DNA of 18,092 bases from Actinomycetes bacterium (GTDB taxonomy: Bacteria > Actinomycetota > Acidimicrobiia > Acidimicrobiales > RAAP-2), in NCBI GenBank assembly GCA_021801615.1, contig JAJYXS010000167.1, positions 1 to 18,092 on the forward strand, given 5' to 3'. The translations under genes were made by a program, and so were the position numbers. The notes beneath the pieces were generated by a model. It saw only the letters and a list, made by a program, of their open reading frames with translations, ran no database searches and was not told the origin of the DNA. Position 1 is the stretch's first letter, and each line of letters starts with the position of its first letter. Shown here piece after piece: positions 6,755 to 14,800 of this stretch.

Positions 6755-8521
6755 TTCGCGTCCTTCGACGCCACGTCCCGCCCAGACGTCGCGAGGCTCC
6801 TGGCCGACCTCGAGCCGGCCCAGCGGGAGGCGGTGCTGGCGAACGACCCCGTGGTCTGCGTCCTCGCGGGCGCCGGGACCGGCAAGACGAGGGTGCTCAC
6901 CCTGCGCGTCGCCCGTCGCGTGAGGGACCAGAGCGCCCACCCCTCGCACGTGCTCGTGTGCACCTTCAGCCGCAAAGCCGCCCAGGAGTTGCGCGGCCGC
7001 CTCTGGACGCTCGGGGTCGGGGAGGTGGAAGCCGGGACCTTCCACCGCACGGCGCTCCGCCTGATCGCGCACTACCGGCGCGACCGCGGCGACGCACCAC
7101 CGCGCATCGTCGAGGATCGCCGACGGTGGCTCGCCGATCTCCTCGACGCCGGCGCGGCGTCACGCGCTCGGGGGCGAGCCCCGAGCTTCCGCCCCTCACG
7201 GCGGAACGCTTCGGAGGGTGACGACGCCGGCCGGCTCGATGCCGAGATCGGCTGGGCGAAGTCCCAGCTGGTTGCGCCGGGCGACTACGAAGAGGCGGCG
7301 CGGCGTGCGGGTCGGCGCCCGGCCATACCGGCCGCGAGGATCGCAGAGCTGTACGGTCTCTACGAGGACGCGCGGCGCGTGCGCGGGGTCCTCGACCTCG
7401 ATGACCTGCTGTGGCACTGCGGTGATCTGCTCGAGCAGGACCCTCGCTTCACGCGAGCGATGCGCTGGTGGCACCGTCACCTCTTCGTCGACGAGATGCA
7501 GGACCTGAACGACGCGCAGTACCGTCTCCTGCGGTTGCTCGTCGGTGAGGAGCCCGACCTCTTCGTCGTGGGCGACCCCAACCAATCCGTCTACGGCTGG
7601 AACGGCGCGCACCCCGAGCTGCTGCGCCGGGTGACCGAGGAGCTCGCCGGGACCCGCGTCGTGCGCCTGGAGACCAACCACCGCTGCGCCGCGCCCGTCG
7701 TGCGGGTCGCCTCCGCGGTCCTCGGGAGCGAGCCTCCGGCGAGCGCCCGCGGCGAGGGCCCCCTGCCGATCGTGGCGTGCCTGCAAGACGACGCCGAGGA
7801 GGCACGCTGGGTGGCGCGGCACGCTTGGCTCGCCCACCGGCCCGGGAGACGCTGGTCGTCGATCGCGGTGCTCGCACGGACGAACGCCCAGCTGGCGCGG
7901 CTCGCCGAAGCGCTCGACGCAGAGCACGTCCCGTACCGCATCTCCGGCGCGGAGCTCGGACCGGGCAGTGACGTCCGCGGCGCGCACGAAGGCCCACGGA
8001 AGCCCACCGCACGGGAGGACGAGCTCCTTGGTGAGGACCATCCCACCGACCACGGCGGTGCAGACGAGGTCGCCGACGGAGCGCACCGGACGAGCGGTGC
8101 TCCCTCCGGGCTCGGCGAGACCCCCGACGCCGACGACGCTGTCGTGCTGAGCACCTTCCACCGCTCGAAGGGCCTCCAGTGGCGGACCGTCTTCGTGGTC
8201 GGCGTCTCCGACGGTCTGGTCCCGCTCGTCAGCGCCCGGTCGGGCGCCGCCAAGGCGGAGGAGCGGCGGCTCTTCTACGTGGCCCTCACCAGGGCCGAAG
8301 AGGAGCTCACCTGCACCTGGGCGCTCCGACCCGACGCAAGCGCGCCCGACGGCACGGCCGAGCGTCGCCCCTCGCCGTGGCTCCCCGCCGTCGAACGCGC
8401 GGTCGGAGAGCTCCGCAAGGAGGCGGCCGTGGCGGGCCCCGCGCAGGCCGCGGAGCACCTCGCGAAGATGCGGGATCTGCTCGCTCGACCCCCCGCCGGC
8501 TCCGACGGAACCCCAGGATGA
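6752..8521 (+). CDS. UvrD-family superfamily 1 ATP-dependent DNA helicase (compact)
   Basis: 589 residues from GTG 6752; this start is chosen because TAGCGT lies 7 nt upstream and homology begins soon after (LEPAQREAVL). GTG 6743 is an alternative. The open frame extends to 5828 but is antisense to the hydrolase there. Motifs: Walker A AGAGTGKT (39-46), Ia CTFSRKAAQELRGR, II LFVDEMQD (244-251), III VVGDPNQSVYGW (272-283), IV LETNHRCAAPVV, a UvrD-like IAVLARTNAQLARLAEAL, V STFHRSKGLQW (467-477), and VI LFYVALTRAEEEL. The family unwinds DNA 3'-5' in repair and replication restart. Oddity: between the IVPYRI-like end (about 400) and motif V (about 464) there are only ~60 mostly Asp/Glu/Gly/His-rich residues, where Rep/UvrD carry the ~190-residue 2B subdomain. 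Otherwise all core motifs are intact. No HRDC or C-terminal Tudor-like domain is recognisable. Divergent from the hydrolase operon and convergent with xth. Confidence 0.94.
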   Translation: MFASFDATSRPDVARLLADLEPAQREAVLANDPVVCVLAGAGTGKTRVLTLRVARRVRDQSAHPSHVLVCTFSRKAAQELRGRLWTLGVGEVEAGTFHRTALRLIAHYRRDRGDAPPRIVEDRRRWLADLLDAGAASRARGRAPSFRPSRRNASEGDDAGRLDAEIGWAKSQLVAPGDYEEAARRAGRRPAIPAARIAELYGLYEDARRVRGVLDLDDLLWHCGDLLEQDPRFTRAMRWWHRHLFVDEMQDLNDAQYRLLRLLVGEEPDLFVVGDPNQSVYGWNGAHPELLRRVTEELAGTRVVRLETNHRCAAPVVRVASAVLGSEPPASARGEGPLPIVACLQDDAEEARWVARHAWLAHRPGRRWSSIAVLARTNAQLARLAEALDAEHVPYRISGAELGPGSDVRGAHEGPRKPTAREDELLGEDHPTDHGGADEVADGAHRTSGAPSGLGETPDADDAVVLSTFHRSKGLQWRTVFVVGVSDGLVPLVSARSGAAKAEERRLFYVALTRAEEELTCTWALRPDASAPDGTAERRPSPWLPAVERAVGELRKEAAVAGPAQAAEHLAKMRDLLARPPAGSDGTPG

Positions 8522-8612
8522 GCGGGCCCTGGCTGGATGGCCGGGTCGTCTGCCTCTCCGGGCGAGCCGGCGGCGCTCGGCGGCGCGTGGTCGGAGACTC
8601 CCGGCGATTGCC

Positions 8613-9392
8613 TCAGTCGAGCTCGACGAGGACCACCGTGTGGTCCGAAGGCTTGTTGCCTCTCGGGCTCTTCTTCCGGGCGTCGCGGTCGATCTCCGCG
8701 GACACGGCTCTCGCCGCGAGCGACTTGGACAGCAGCACCAGGTCGATACGCATGCCCATGCCCTTGTGGAAATTGCCGGCCCGGTAGTCCCACCACGAGA
8801 AGATCCCTCCTTCGGGATGGAAACGCCGGAAGGTGTCCTCGAGACCCCAGTCCAGGATCTCCTGGAGGGCCCGGCGCTCGGGCTCGCTCACGTGGGTCGC
8901 GCCGACGAAGGCCGCGGGGTCCCAGACGTCGGCGTCGTCGGGGGCGACGTTGAAGTCACCGCAGACCGCGACGTCGCCCTCGGGGGTGTTGTGCTCGGCG
9001 AGGTAGGCCCTGAGGCGCGCGAGCCAGTCGAGCTTGAACCGGTACTGCTCGCTGTCGAGGCTCCTTCCGTTCGGTACGTAGACGGAGTGGACCCGGATCC
9101 CCGCGCACGTGGCGGCGAGCAATCGGCACCCGTGAACGTCCTCTTCGGACCCAAGGCCGCTCGCCGGGTCCTCCAGCCCGACGCGGCTCGCGATCGCCAC
9201 GCCGTTCCAGCGGCCGTCGCCGTGGTGCGCCGACTCGTAGCCGAGCTCCGCGAAGGCGCCGGAGGGGAACGCGTCGTCGGCGAGCTTCGTCTCCTGCATA
9301 CAGAGGATGTCGGGGGCGTTCGCCTCCATCCACTCGAGGACGAGCGGGAGCCGCGCGCCCAGGGAGTTCACGTTCCAGGTCGCGAGCTTCAC
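8613..9392 (-). CDS. xth: Exodeoxyribonuclease III (AP endonuclease, EEP family)
   Basis: 259 residues from GTG 9392, whose first bases overlap the fabZ stop (GTGA at 9389-9392). The open frame extends 16 codons further, but the protein family begins with KLATWNVNSL, so the GTG is preferred. Family role: Mg-dependent 3'-5' exonuclease and abasic-site endonuclease in base excision repair. Catalytic residues are visible in order: Asn7 (TWNVNS), Glu34 (MQETK, same position as in the E. coli enzyme), YVPNG, the GDFNVAP Asp/Asn pair, IDLVLLS Asp, and the C-terminal SDHTVVLVELD Asp-His. Length is typical for the family. It is coupled to fabZ although functionally unrelated, and is the last gene of the minus-strand run, convergent with the helicase gene. 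The 91-bp gap (8522-8612) shows no convincing hairpin terminator. Confidence 0.95.
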   Translation of the reverse strand: MKLATWNVNSLGARLPLVLEWMEANAPDILCMQETKLADDAFPSGAFAELGYESAHHGDGRWNGVAIASRVGLEDPASGLGSEEDVHGCRLLAATCAGIRVHSVYVPNGRSLDSEQYRFKLDWLARLRAYLAEHNTPEGDVAVCGDFNVAPDDADVWDPAAFVGATHVSEPERRALQEILDWGLEDTFRRFHPEGGIFSWWDYRAGNFHKGMGMRIDLVLLSKSLAARAVSAEIDRDARKKSPRGNKPSDHTVVLVELD

Positions 9393-9817
9393 GACACCGC
9401 GCCGTGGTCCGCCAGCACGAACAGCAGATCGGCCTCGCACGCGGTCTCGCCACCGACGTGCGCGCGCCCATGCCCCGAGCCTGCGCGCGCGGAGAGCCGC
9501 CCGAGAGTGACCTCCAGCTCGAGAGTCTCCCCCGGCACCACCTGCCGGCGGAACCTAGCCCGGTCGACGCCGCCGAAGAGCGGCAGCTTCCCCGAGTAGC
9601 GCTCGTCCGTCAGCACGGCGACGCCGCCCAGCTGCGCCAGCGACTCGAGCATCAGGACCCCTGGAAGCGTCGGACGGCCGGGGAAGTGGCCAGTGAAGAA
9701 GTCTTCGTCACCGGTGAGGTGCCAACGGCCGGAAGCGGACCGCCCCGGCGCCACGGAGACGATCTCGCTCACGAAGAGGAACGGCTCACGATGGGGCAGG
9801 ACGTCAGTCGGGCGCAC
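9389..9817 (-). CDS. fabZ: 3-hydroxyacyl-ACP dehydratase FabZ
   Basis: 142 residues, typical FabZ size, single hot-dog domain. It dehydrates beta-hydroxyacyl-ACP to trans-2-enoyl-ACP in type II fatty acid synthesis. Signatures: the N-terminal LPHREPFLFVSEI, and the active-site helix GHFPGRPTLPGVLMLESLAQ with catalytic His44 and Glu58. The start is GTG 9817; the only other in-frame options upstream are ATT-type codons before a stop. TAGCGT lies 7 nt upstream of the GTG, suggesting its own leaderless transcript although the NYN gene ends only 36 bp upstream. Its stop overlaps the xth start. No other fatty-acid genes are nearby. Related hot-dog dehydratases are alternatives, but the motifs fit FabZ well. 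Confidence 0.93.
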   Translation of the reverse strand: MRPTDVLPHREPFLFVSEIVSVAPGRSASGRWHLTGDEDFFTGHFPGRPTLPGVLMLESLAQLGGVAVLTDERYSGKLPLFGGVDRARFRRQVVPGETLELEVTLGRLSARAGSGHGRAHVGGETACEADLLFVLADHGAVS

Positions 9818-9830
9818 CGCGACGACGCTA
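9815..9830 (-). promoter_or_regulatory. Putative leaderless promoter -10 box (TAGCGT) of fabZ-xth
   Basis: On the minus strand TAGCGT (plus-strand 9825-9830) is followed by 7 nt and then the GTG start at 9817-9815. The hexamer and spacing are the same as at the helicase gene and nearly the same as at kgd. No SD sequence lies at normal distance from this GTG; a GGAGG ~27 nt upstream is too far. Confidence 0.5.
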
Positions 9831-9853
9831 CCAATGCCGGCATTCGTCCTCCG

Positions 9854-11839
9854 TCAGCTCACAGGCAGGCCGTGTGCCGCGACGAGCTCGGGGAGCGCGA
9901 GCTCCGCGACACGACGAGCGGGGTCCAGGGCCGCCAGCACGAAGGATCGCCGCTCTCCCCGTCGCAGCACCTGGCGCGCCTTGATGGGCGGCGGGTCCGC
10001 CATCGCGGTCAAAGGAATGTAGGAGTGCAGCACCCCGCCTCCGGGGAGACCGACGTCCACCATCGCCCCGTGGGACGTGTACGACACCACCTCGCCTTCG
10101 ACCTCGCTCGCGAGCGGGTAGGTCGCGACGAAGGTGATGAACGCGAGCGGCTCGTTGACCGCCGGCAGCGGCGACGTCGACCGGCGGCGATGGCGCCCGC
10201 CCTTGCTGCCCTTGGCCCCCTTGCGGTCCCCGCGGCGCCGTCCGTCCTCTTCGGGCGCACCGGCCGGAGCGACGGCCTCTGCGAGCGCCCGGCCGATCGC
10301 CTCCTGGACGAAGGGGTCCTTCGCGGCCGTGCTGCGCGCCGGTTCGGCCTGCCCTACGCCGTCCGCCGCGACCGGGAGCACCGCGGCCTTCGTCGCCTCA
10401 GCCTTCGCGGCGGCCTTCACCACCGTTCTCGGAGTCGCGACAGCTCCCGCGGGAGCCAGCGCCTTCGCAACGGCCGGCTTGGTCGCCGGCTCCTTCTTCG
10501 CGCTCTCTTTCTTCGTCGCCGCTTTCTTCGTGGCCACCTTCTCTACGGCGGGCTCGGCCGCAGCCTCCTTCTTCGCGGCCGCCTTCTTCGCGGCCGCCTT
10601 CTTCGTCGCCGCCTTCTTCGTCGCCGCCTTCTTCGTGGCCCCCTTCTCTACGGCGGGCTGGGCCGCAGGCTCCTTCTTCGCGCCCTGCTCCTTCGTGGCC
10701 GCCTTCTTCACGGCCGCCTTCGCGACGGGCACTTCGGCGGCCGGCTCCTTGTTCACGCCCTTCTTCGTCGTGGCGGCGTTCTCAGACGCCTGCTTACCTG
10801 AAGCCACCCTGCGAGACGCTTCTTCGGTCGCAGTCGCTGCAGAGCCCTGCTGCCCGCGTCGTGGCTTCTGGGTACCCGACAGCTCCGGCTGCGGCGCCTC
10901 CCGCTCCTCCACCCCCACCGGCGCGCCTGGAGCCTTCTTCGCAGGGGTCGCCTTGGGGGGGGCCTTCTTCGCAGGGGTCACCTTGGGAGGAGCCTTCTTC
11001 GCAGGGGTCGCCCTGGAAGGGGCCTTCGTCTCCACCTGCGTCGCCGCCGCGGCGATCGCGTCGGCGGTCGCCGCCGGCAACTCCGCCGCGCCGCCTCCTG
11101 CGCCCGCCTGCTCGGGAGCCTTCTTCTTTTTTTGCTCCTTCGCCCTCTCCTTGGCACCTTTCTTCGGGACTTCCCCGGCGGCCCCCTTCGGCGTCGTCTC
11201 GGCCTCTTCCGGCACAAGAGCGCCGGCAGCAGGCGCCCCAGCCGGCCAGACGTCGCCCACCTTCGGCGTGGAGCCATCGGGGAGGACCGGTGCCTTCCTC
11301 CCGGCGACCTTCCTCGCGGCCTTCGCCAGCTCTGCGGCCTTCACGGGCGCCGAGAGCGTCCCGAGCCCCTCGCCCTTCGTCTGTCGCGTGGCCTGCCGGC
11401 TCTTGGGTCCTCGTACGGGGATTCGGGGGGTGAAGATCCATCCCACGCCCGGCACGGGCTTGCCGCCGACGAGCCTGCCCTTGTCGAAGAGCCACGGGTG
11501 CTCGGCGTGGAACTCCTGGAACGAATCGTTCGAGAGCACGACCGCGCCGGTGCGCTCGGCGATGCGCAGCACGAACGCGTCACCACGTCCGATCGCGCCT
11601 GCAGGGGGAGAGACGACCTCTCCGTGGAGCTCGGCGTCGATCAGCTGCTTGCGCTCGGAGGGGTCGACGCGGTGCTCGAACGACGCGTCGACGACGACGA
11701 CGATCTCCGCCGTGGGGTCCTCGGCCGCGTACGCACGGACGGCCTCGTCGAGCTGGACGAGGCTCGGGGTCGTACGGCCCTCGGTCGCGAGGTTCGAGCC
11801 GTCCACCACGACCACGTGCCTCTCGGGCGCGACGCTCAT
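9854..11839 (-). CDS. NYN/Zc3h12a-like nuclease fused through a Lys/Ala-rich linker to an S1 RNA-binding domain
   Basis: 661 residues from ATG 11839. Residues ~6-135 form a PIN-like NYN domain: VVVDGSNLA (Asp13), VVVDASF (Asp51), IGRGDAFVLRIAE (Asp87), and GAVVLSNDSF (Asp105). These acidic residues match the metal-binding set of Zc3h12a-type ribonucleases. Residues ~150-555 are low complexity, with many KKAATKK, TPAKKAPPKA and AVEK units, resembling the basic tails of histone H1 and mycobacterial HupB. They probably bind nucleic acid non-specifically. The last ~80 residues look like an S1/OB domain (VEGEVVSYTSHGAMVDVG, then a conserved-looking hydrophobic end). Inferred role: RNA-binding endoribonuclease in RNA processing or decay. 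It follows kgd by 27 bp and is probably co-transcribed with it. The fusion is unusual; each domain call is fairly secure, the cellular target is unknown. Confidence 0.85.
   Translation of the reverse strand: MSVAPERHVVVVDGSNLATEGRTTPSLVQLDEAVRAYAAEDPTAEIVVVVDASFEHRVDPSERKQLIDAELHGEVVSPPAGAIGRGDAFVLRIAERTGAVVLSNDSFQEFHAEHPWLFDKGRLVGGKPVPGVGWIFTPRIPVRGPKSRQATRQTKGEGLGTLSAPVKAAELAKAARKVAGRKAPVLPDGSTPKVGDVWPAGAPAAGALVPEEAETTPKGAAGEVPKKGAKERAKEQKKKKAPEQAGAGGGAAELPAATADAIAAAATQVETKAPSRATPAKKAPPKVTPAKKAPPKATPAKKAPGAPVGVEEREAPQPELSGTQKPRRGQQGSAATATEEASRRVASGKQASENAATTKKGVNKEPAAEVPVAKAAVKKAATKEQGAKKEPAAQPAVEKGATKKAATKKAATKKAAAKKAAAKKEAAAEPAVEKVATKKAATKKESAKKEPATKPAVAKALAPAGAVATPRTVVKAAAKAEATKAAVLPVAADGVGQAEPARSTAAKDPFVQEAIGRALAEAVAPAGAPEEDGRRRGDRKGAKGSKGGRHRRRSTSPLPAVNEPLAFITFVATYPLASEVEGEVVSYTSHGAMVDVGLPGGGVLHSYIPLTAMADPPPIKARQVLRRGERRSFVLAALDPARRVAELALPELVAAHGLPVS
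10569..10643 (-). repeat. 15-bp tandem repeat, 5 units, in the NYN-S1 gene
   Basis: On the plus strand the units read ttcttcg(c/t)(g/c)gccgcc at 10569, 10584, 10599, 10614 and 10629, encoding KKAAA/KKAAT pentads in the basic linker. A longer imperfect duplication surrounds it: the AVEK-(V/G)ATKKAATKK segment occurs on both sides, near 10500-10570 and 10610-10680. Confidence 0.85.
10931..11020 (-). repeat. 30-bp tandem repeat, 3 units, in the NYN-S1 gene
   Basis: Near-identical 30-bp units at 10931-10960, 10961-10990 and 10991-11020 encode TPAKKAPPK(A/V) decapeptides. All are in frame, so linker length could vary between strains without loss of the downstream S1 domain. Confidence 0.88.
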
Positions 11840-11866
11840 GCGACAGCAGCCCTGGGCCCCGGCGGG

Positions 11867-14800
11867 TCAGCCGATCGCACGGTCGAGGAGCGAGGCCTGC
11901 TCGAGCTGGTGCAGCGTCGCGCTTCCCGTCGCCGGGCTCGCCGACTCCGGCCGGCTCGCATGGACGAGCGTGTAGCGCCCGCGCAGGATCCTGTGGAGCC
12001 GCGAGTGCGCGAACGGCCAAGCTCCCATGTTCTCGGGCTCCTCTTGGAGCCACATGACCTCGGTGGCCGCGGGATAGCGAGCGAGGACCTCGCCGATGCG
12101 CCGTTCCGGCCAGGGGTACAGCTGCTCGACGCGCACGACGGCCACCGCGGACGCCGGATGCGGGGACGCCTCAGAGGACGGCACGACCCGCGAGGGGCCG
12201 ACCCCAGTGAGCCGCTCGTCCCGTCGCTGCATGGCCTCGTGGGCGACCTTGCCGCTCGCGAGCACCACACGCCGCACCTGTGAGGGATCGGGGACCGACG
12301 GGTCGTCGAGCACCTCGGCGAACGAACCCGACGTGAGCGCGGCGAGCGGCGAGCGCGACCGCTGGGCGCGCAGCATCGACTTGGGCGTCATGATGACGAG
12401 CGGAGTTGCGGGCATCCGCCTCGGCTGGGCGCGCAGCAAGTGGAAGTACTGCGCCGCGTTCGACGGCACGGTGACGCGCATGTTGCCGCGGGCTGCCAGC
12501 GTCAGGAACCGCTCGATACGAGCCGAGGAGTGCTCGGGTCCCTGGCCTTCGTAGCCATGAGGCAGCAGGAGCGCGAGCCCCGCATGCTGGCCCCACTTGT
12601 CCTCTGCGGCGACGAGGAAATTGTCGATGATGATGCTCGCGCCGTTCACGAAGTCGCCGAACTGTGCCTCCCATGCGACGAGCGCGTCCGGAGCCTCGAC
12701 CGAGTACCCGTACTCGAAACCGAGGGCTGCGTACTCCGACAGGAGCGAGTCGCGCACCGTGAAGTGACCATGGTGGCCGTGGCCTCCCTGCGCGAGGTCT
12801 GCGAGGTGCGCGAGAGGCACGTACTCGTGACCGTTCCGGTAGTCGACGAGCACCGAGTGGCGCTGGCTGAAGGTGCCACGGCGCGTGTCCTGGCCGGTGA
12901 GCCGGACGTCGACCCCTTCGGCGAGCAACGAACCGATCGCAAGCTGCTCGGCGAGCGGCCAGTCGACCTCGCCGGAGGCGACGAGGTCCTTGCGTTGGGC
13001 GAACTGCCGGACGAGCTTCGGGTGCAGCGTGAAGCCCTCGGGCACGGTCGTGGTCCGGTGGGCGAGCTCGACGAGGAGCGCCTCGGGCACGCCCGTCTCC
13101 AGGGCCGGGACCTCCGGCCCTGCGTCTTCGGCGCCCGTCGCAGCCCTGCCGGTGGGCGCGGGTCGCGCCAGGGGCGGCGGTGGCGCGGCACGCACCTCGT
13201 CGAGGACGGCCTGGAGCTGGGCGTTGAAGTCGTCGAGTGCCCGCTCGGCCTCCTCGAGGGTGATGTCACCACGGCGCACGAGGGTCTCGGTGTAGAGCTT
13301 GCGCACCGAACGCTTGGCGTCGATGCGCTGGTACATGAGCGGCTGGGTGTAGCTCGGGTCGTCGCCTTCGTTGTGCCCATGGCGCCGGTAGCTCACGAGG
13401 TCGATGACGACGTCCTTGTGGAACGCCTGGCGGAAACCGAAGGCGAGGCGCGCCGCGCGCACGCAGGCTTCGGGGTCGTCGCCGTTCACGTGGAAGATCG
13501 GCGCCTGGACCATCTTCGCCACGTCCGTCGGGTACACGGAGCTTCGGGCCGCGCCCGGTGCGGTCGTGAACCCGAGCTGGTTGTTCACCACGATGTGCAC
13601 GGTGCCGCCGACCCGGTAGCCCGAGAGTGCCGAGAGGTTCAGCGTCTCGGCAACCACCCCCTGCCCGGCGAAGGCCGCGTCCCCGTGGACGAGCACCGCG
13701 AGGATCGGGAACTGCGTCCCGCCCTGCGCACCGGACGCCGCGGACGCGCCCTCGTTCGGCGGCACGAAGCGGTCCTGCTTCGCGCGCGCCATCCCTTCCA
13801 CGACGGGGTCGACGGCCTCGAGATGCGAAGGGTTCGACGCCATCGTCACCGCGAGCTCGAGGCCCGAGGACCCCGTGAACTTCCCGGTTGCGCCCTTGTG
13901 GTACTTCACGTCTCCGGAACCTTGCACCGACTCCGGATCGAGGTTCCCCTCGAACTCGTAGAAGATGTCCCGGTAGGACTTGCCGACGATGTTGGCGAGC
14001 ACGTTCAACCGACCTCGGTGCGCCATGCCCATCACCGCCTCGACGACGCCAGCGCGCGCTGCGTCGTCGAGGAGCGTGTCGAGCACGACGATGAGGGACT
14101 CTGCCCCTTCGAGCCCGAAGCGCTTCTGGCCGACATAGCGGGTGTGCAAGAACCGCTCGAACACCTCCGCCGCGTTCAGCCGGTCGAGGATGTGGCGTTG
14201 CTCCTCGGCTCCGAGCGCTGCGTCGACCCCCTCCACGTTCTCCTGGATCCATCGCTTCTGCGCGGGGTCCTGGATGTGCATGTACTCGATCCCGAGGGTC
14301 CGGCAGTACGCGTCCCGCAGGATCTGGAGGATCTCCTCGAGGGTCGCCCGGTCGCGCCCTGCGAGGCCGTCCGCGACGAACCGGCGCGGCAGGTCCCAGA
14401 TGGTGAGCCCGTACGTGAGCGGATCGAGCTCCGGATGGGTCCTCGGCGGCTCGGCATCGAGCGGGTCGAGGTGGGCGATCAAGTGGCCACGGACCCTGTA
14501 CATGTTGATGAGGGTCTGGACGTGGACCTGCTTCGAGATCCGCTCGTCCTCCCGCTCGCCGATCCCCGACCGGTCCGGGTGCCAACGCACGGCCTTGTAC
14601 GGCACGGCCATGGACTCGAAGACGTCGTCGTAGAAGCCGTGATCGCCCATCAGGCACTCGGCGACGTGGGCGAGGAACAGCCCGGACTCCGCGCCCTGGA
14701 CGATCCGGTGGTCGTACGTCGACGTGAGCGTGACGACGCGACCGACGCCGAGCTCGGCGAGCAGCTGCGGGTCGGTTGCTTCGAAGCCGGGCGGGTTCGA

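Noticed and set aside
6581..7072. N-terminal extension of the hydrolase frame
   Set aside because: It overlaps the helicase coding region antisense and lacks hydrolase features; ATG 6580 with GGAGG upstream is a better start.
8522..8612. Possible bidirectional terminator between the convergent helicase and xth genes
   Set aside because: Short GC-rich self-complementary pieces exist but there is no clear stem-loop with a T tract, so it was not called.
10134..11975. 613-residue plus-strand frame with repeated FFVAAFF segments that resemble membrane helices
   Set aside because: It is the antisense of the KKAATKK repeats of the NYN-S1 gene; Lys-Ala codons read backwards give Phe-Ala strings. 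No start context supports it.
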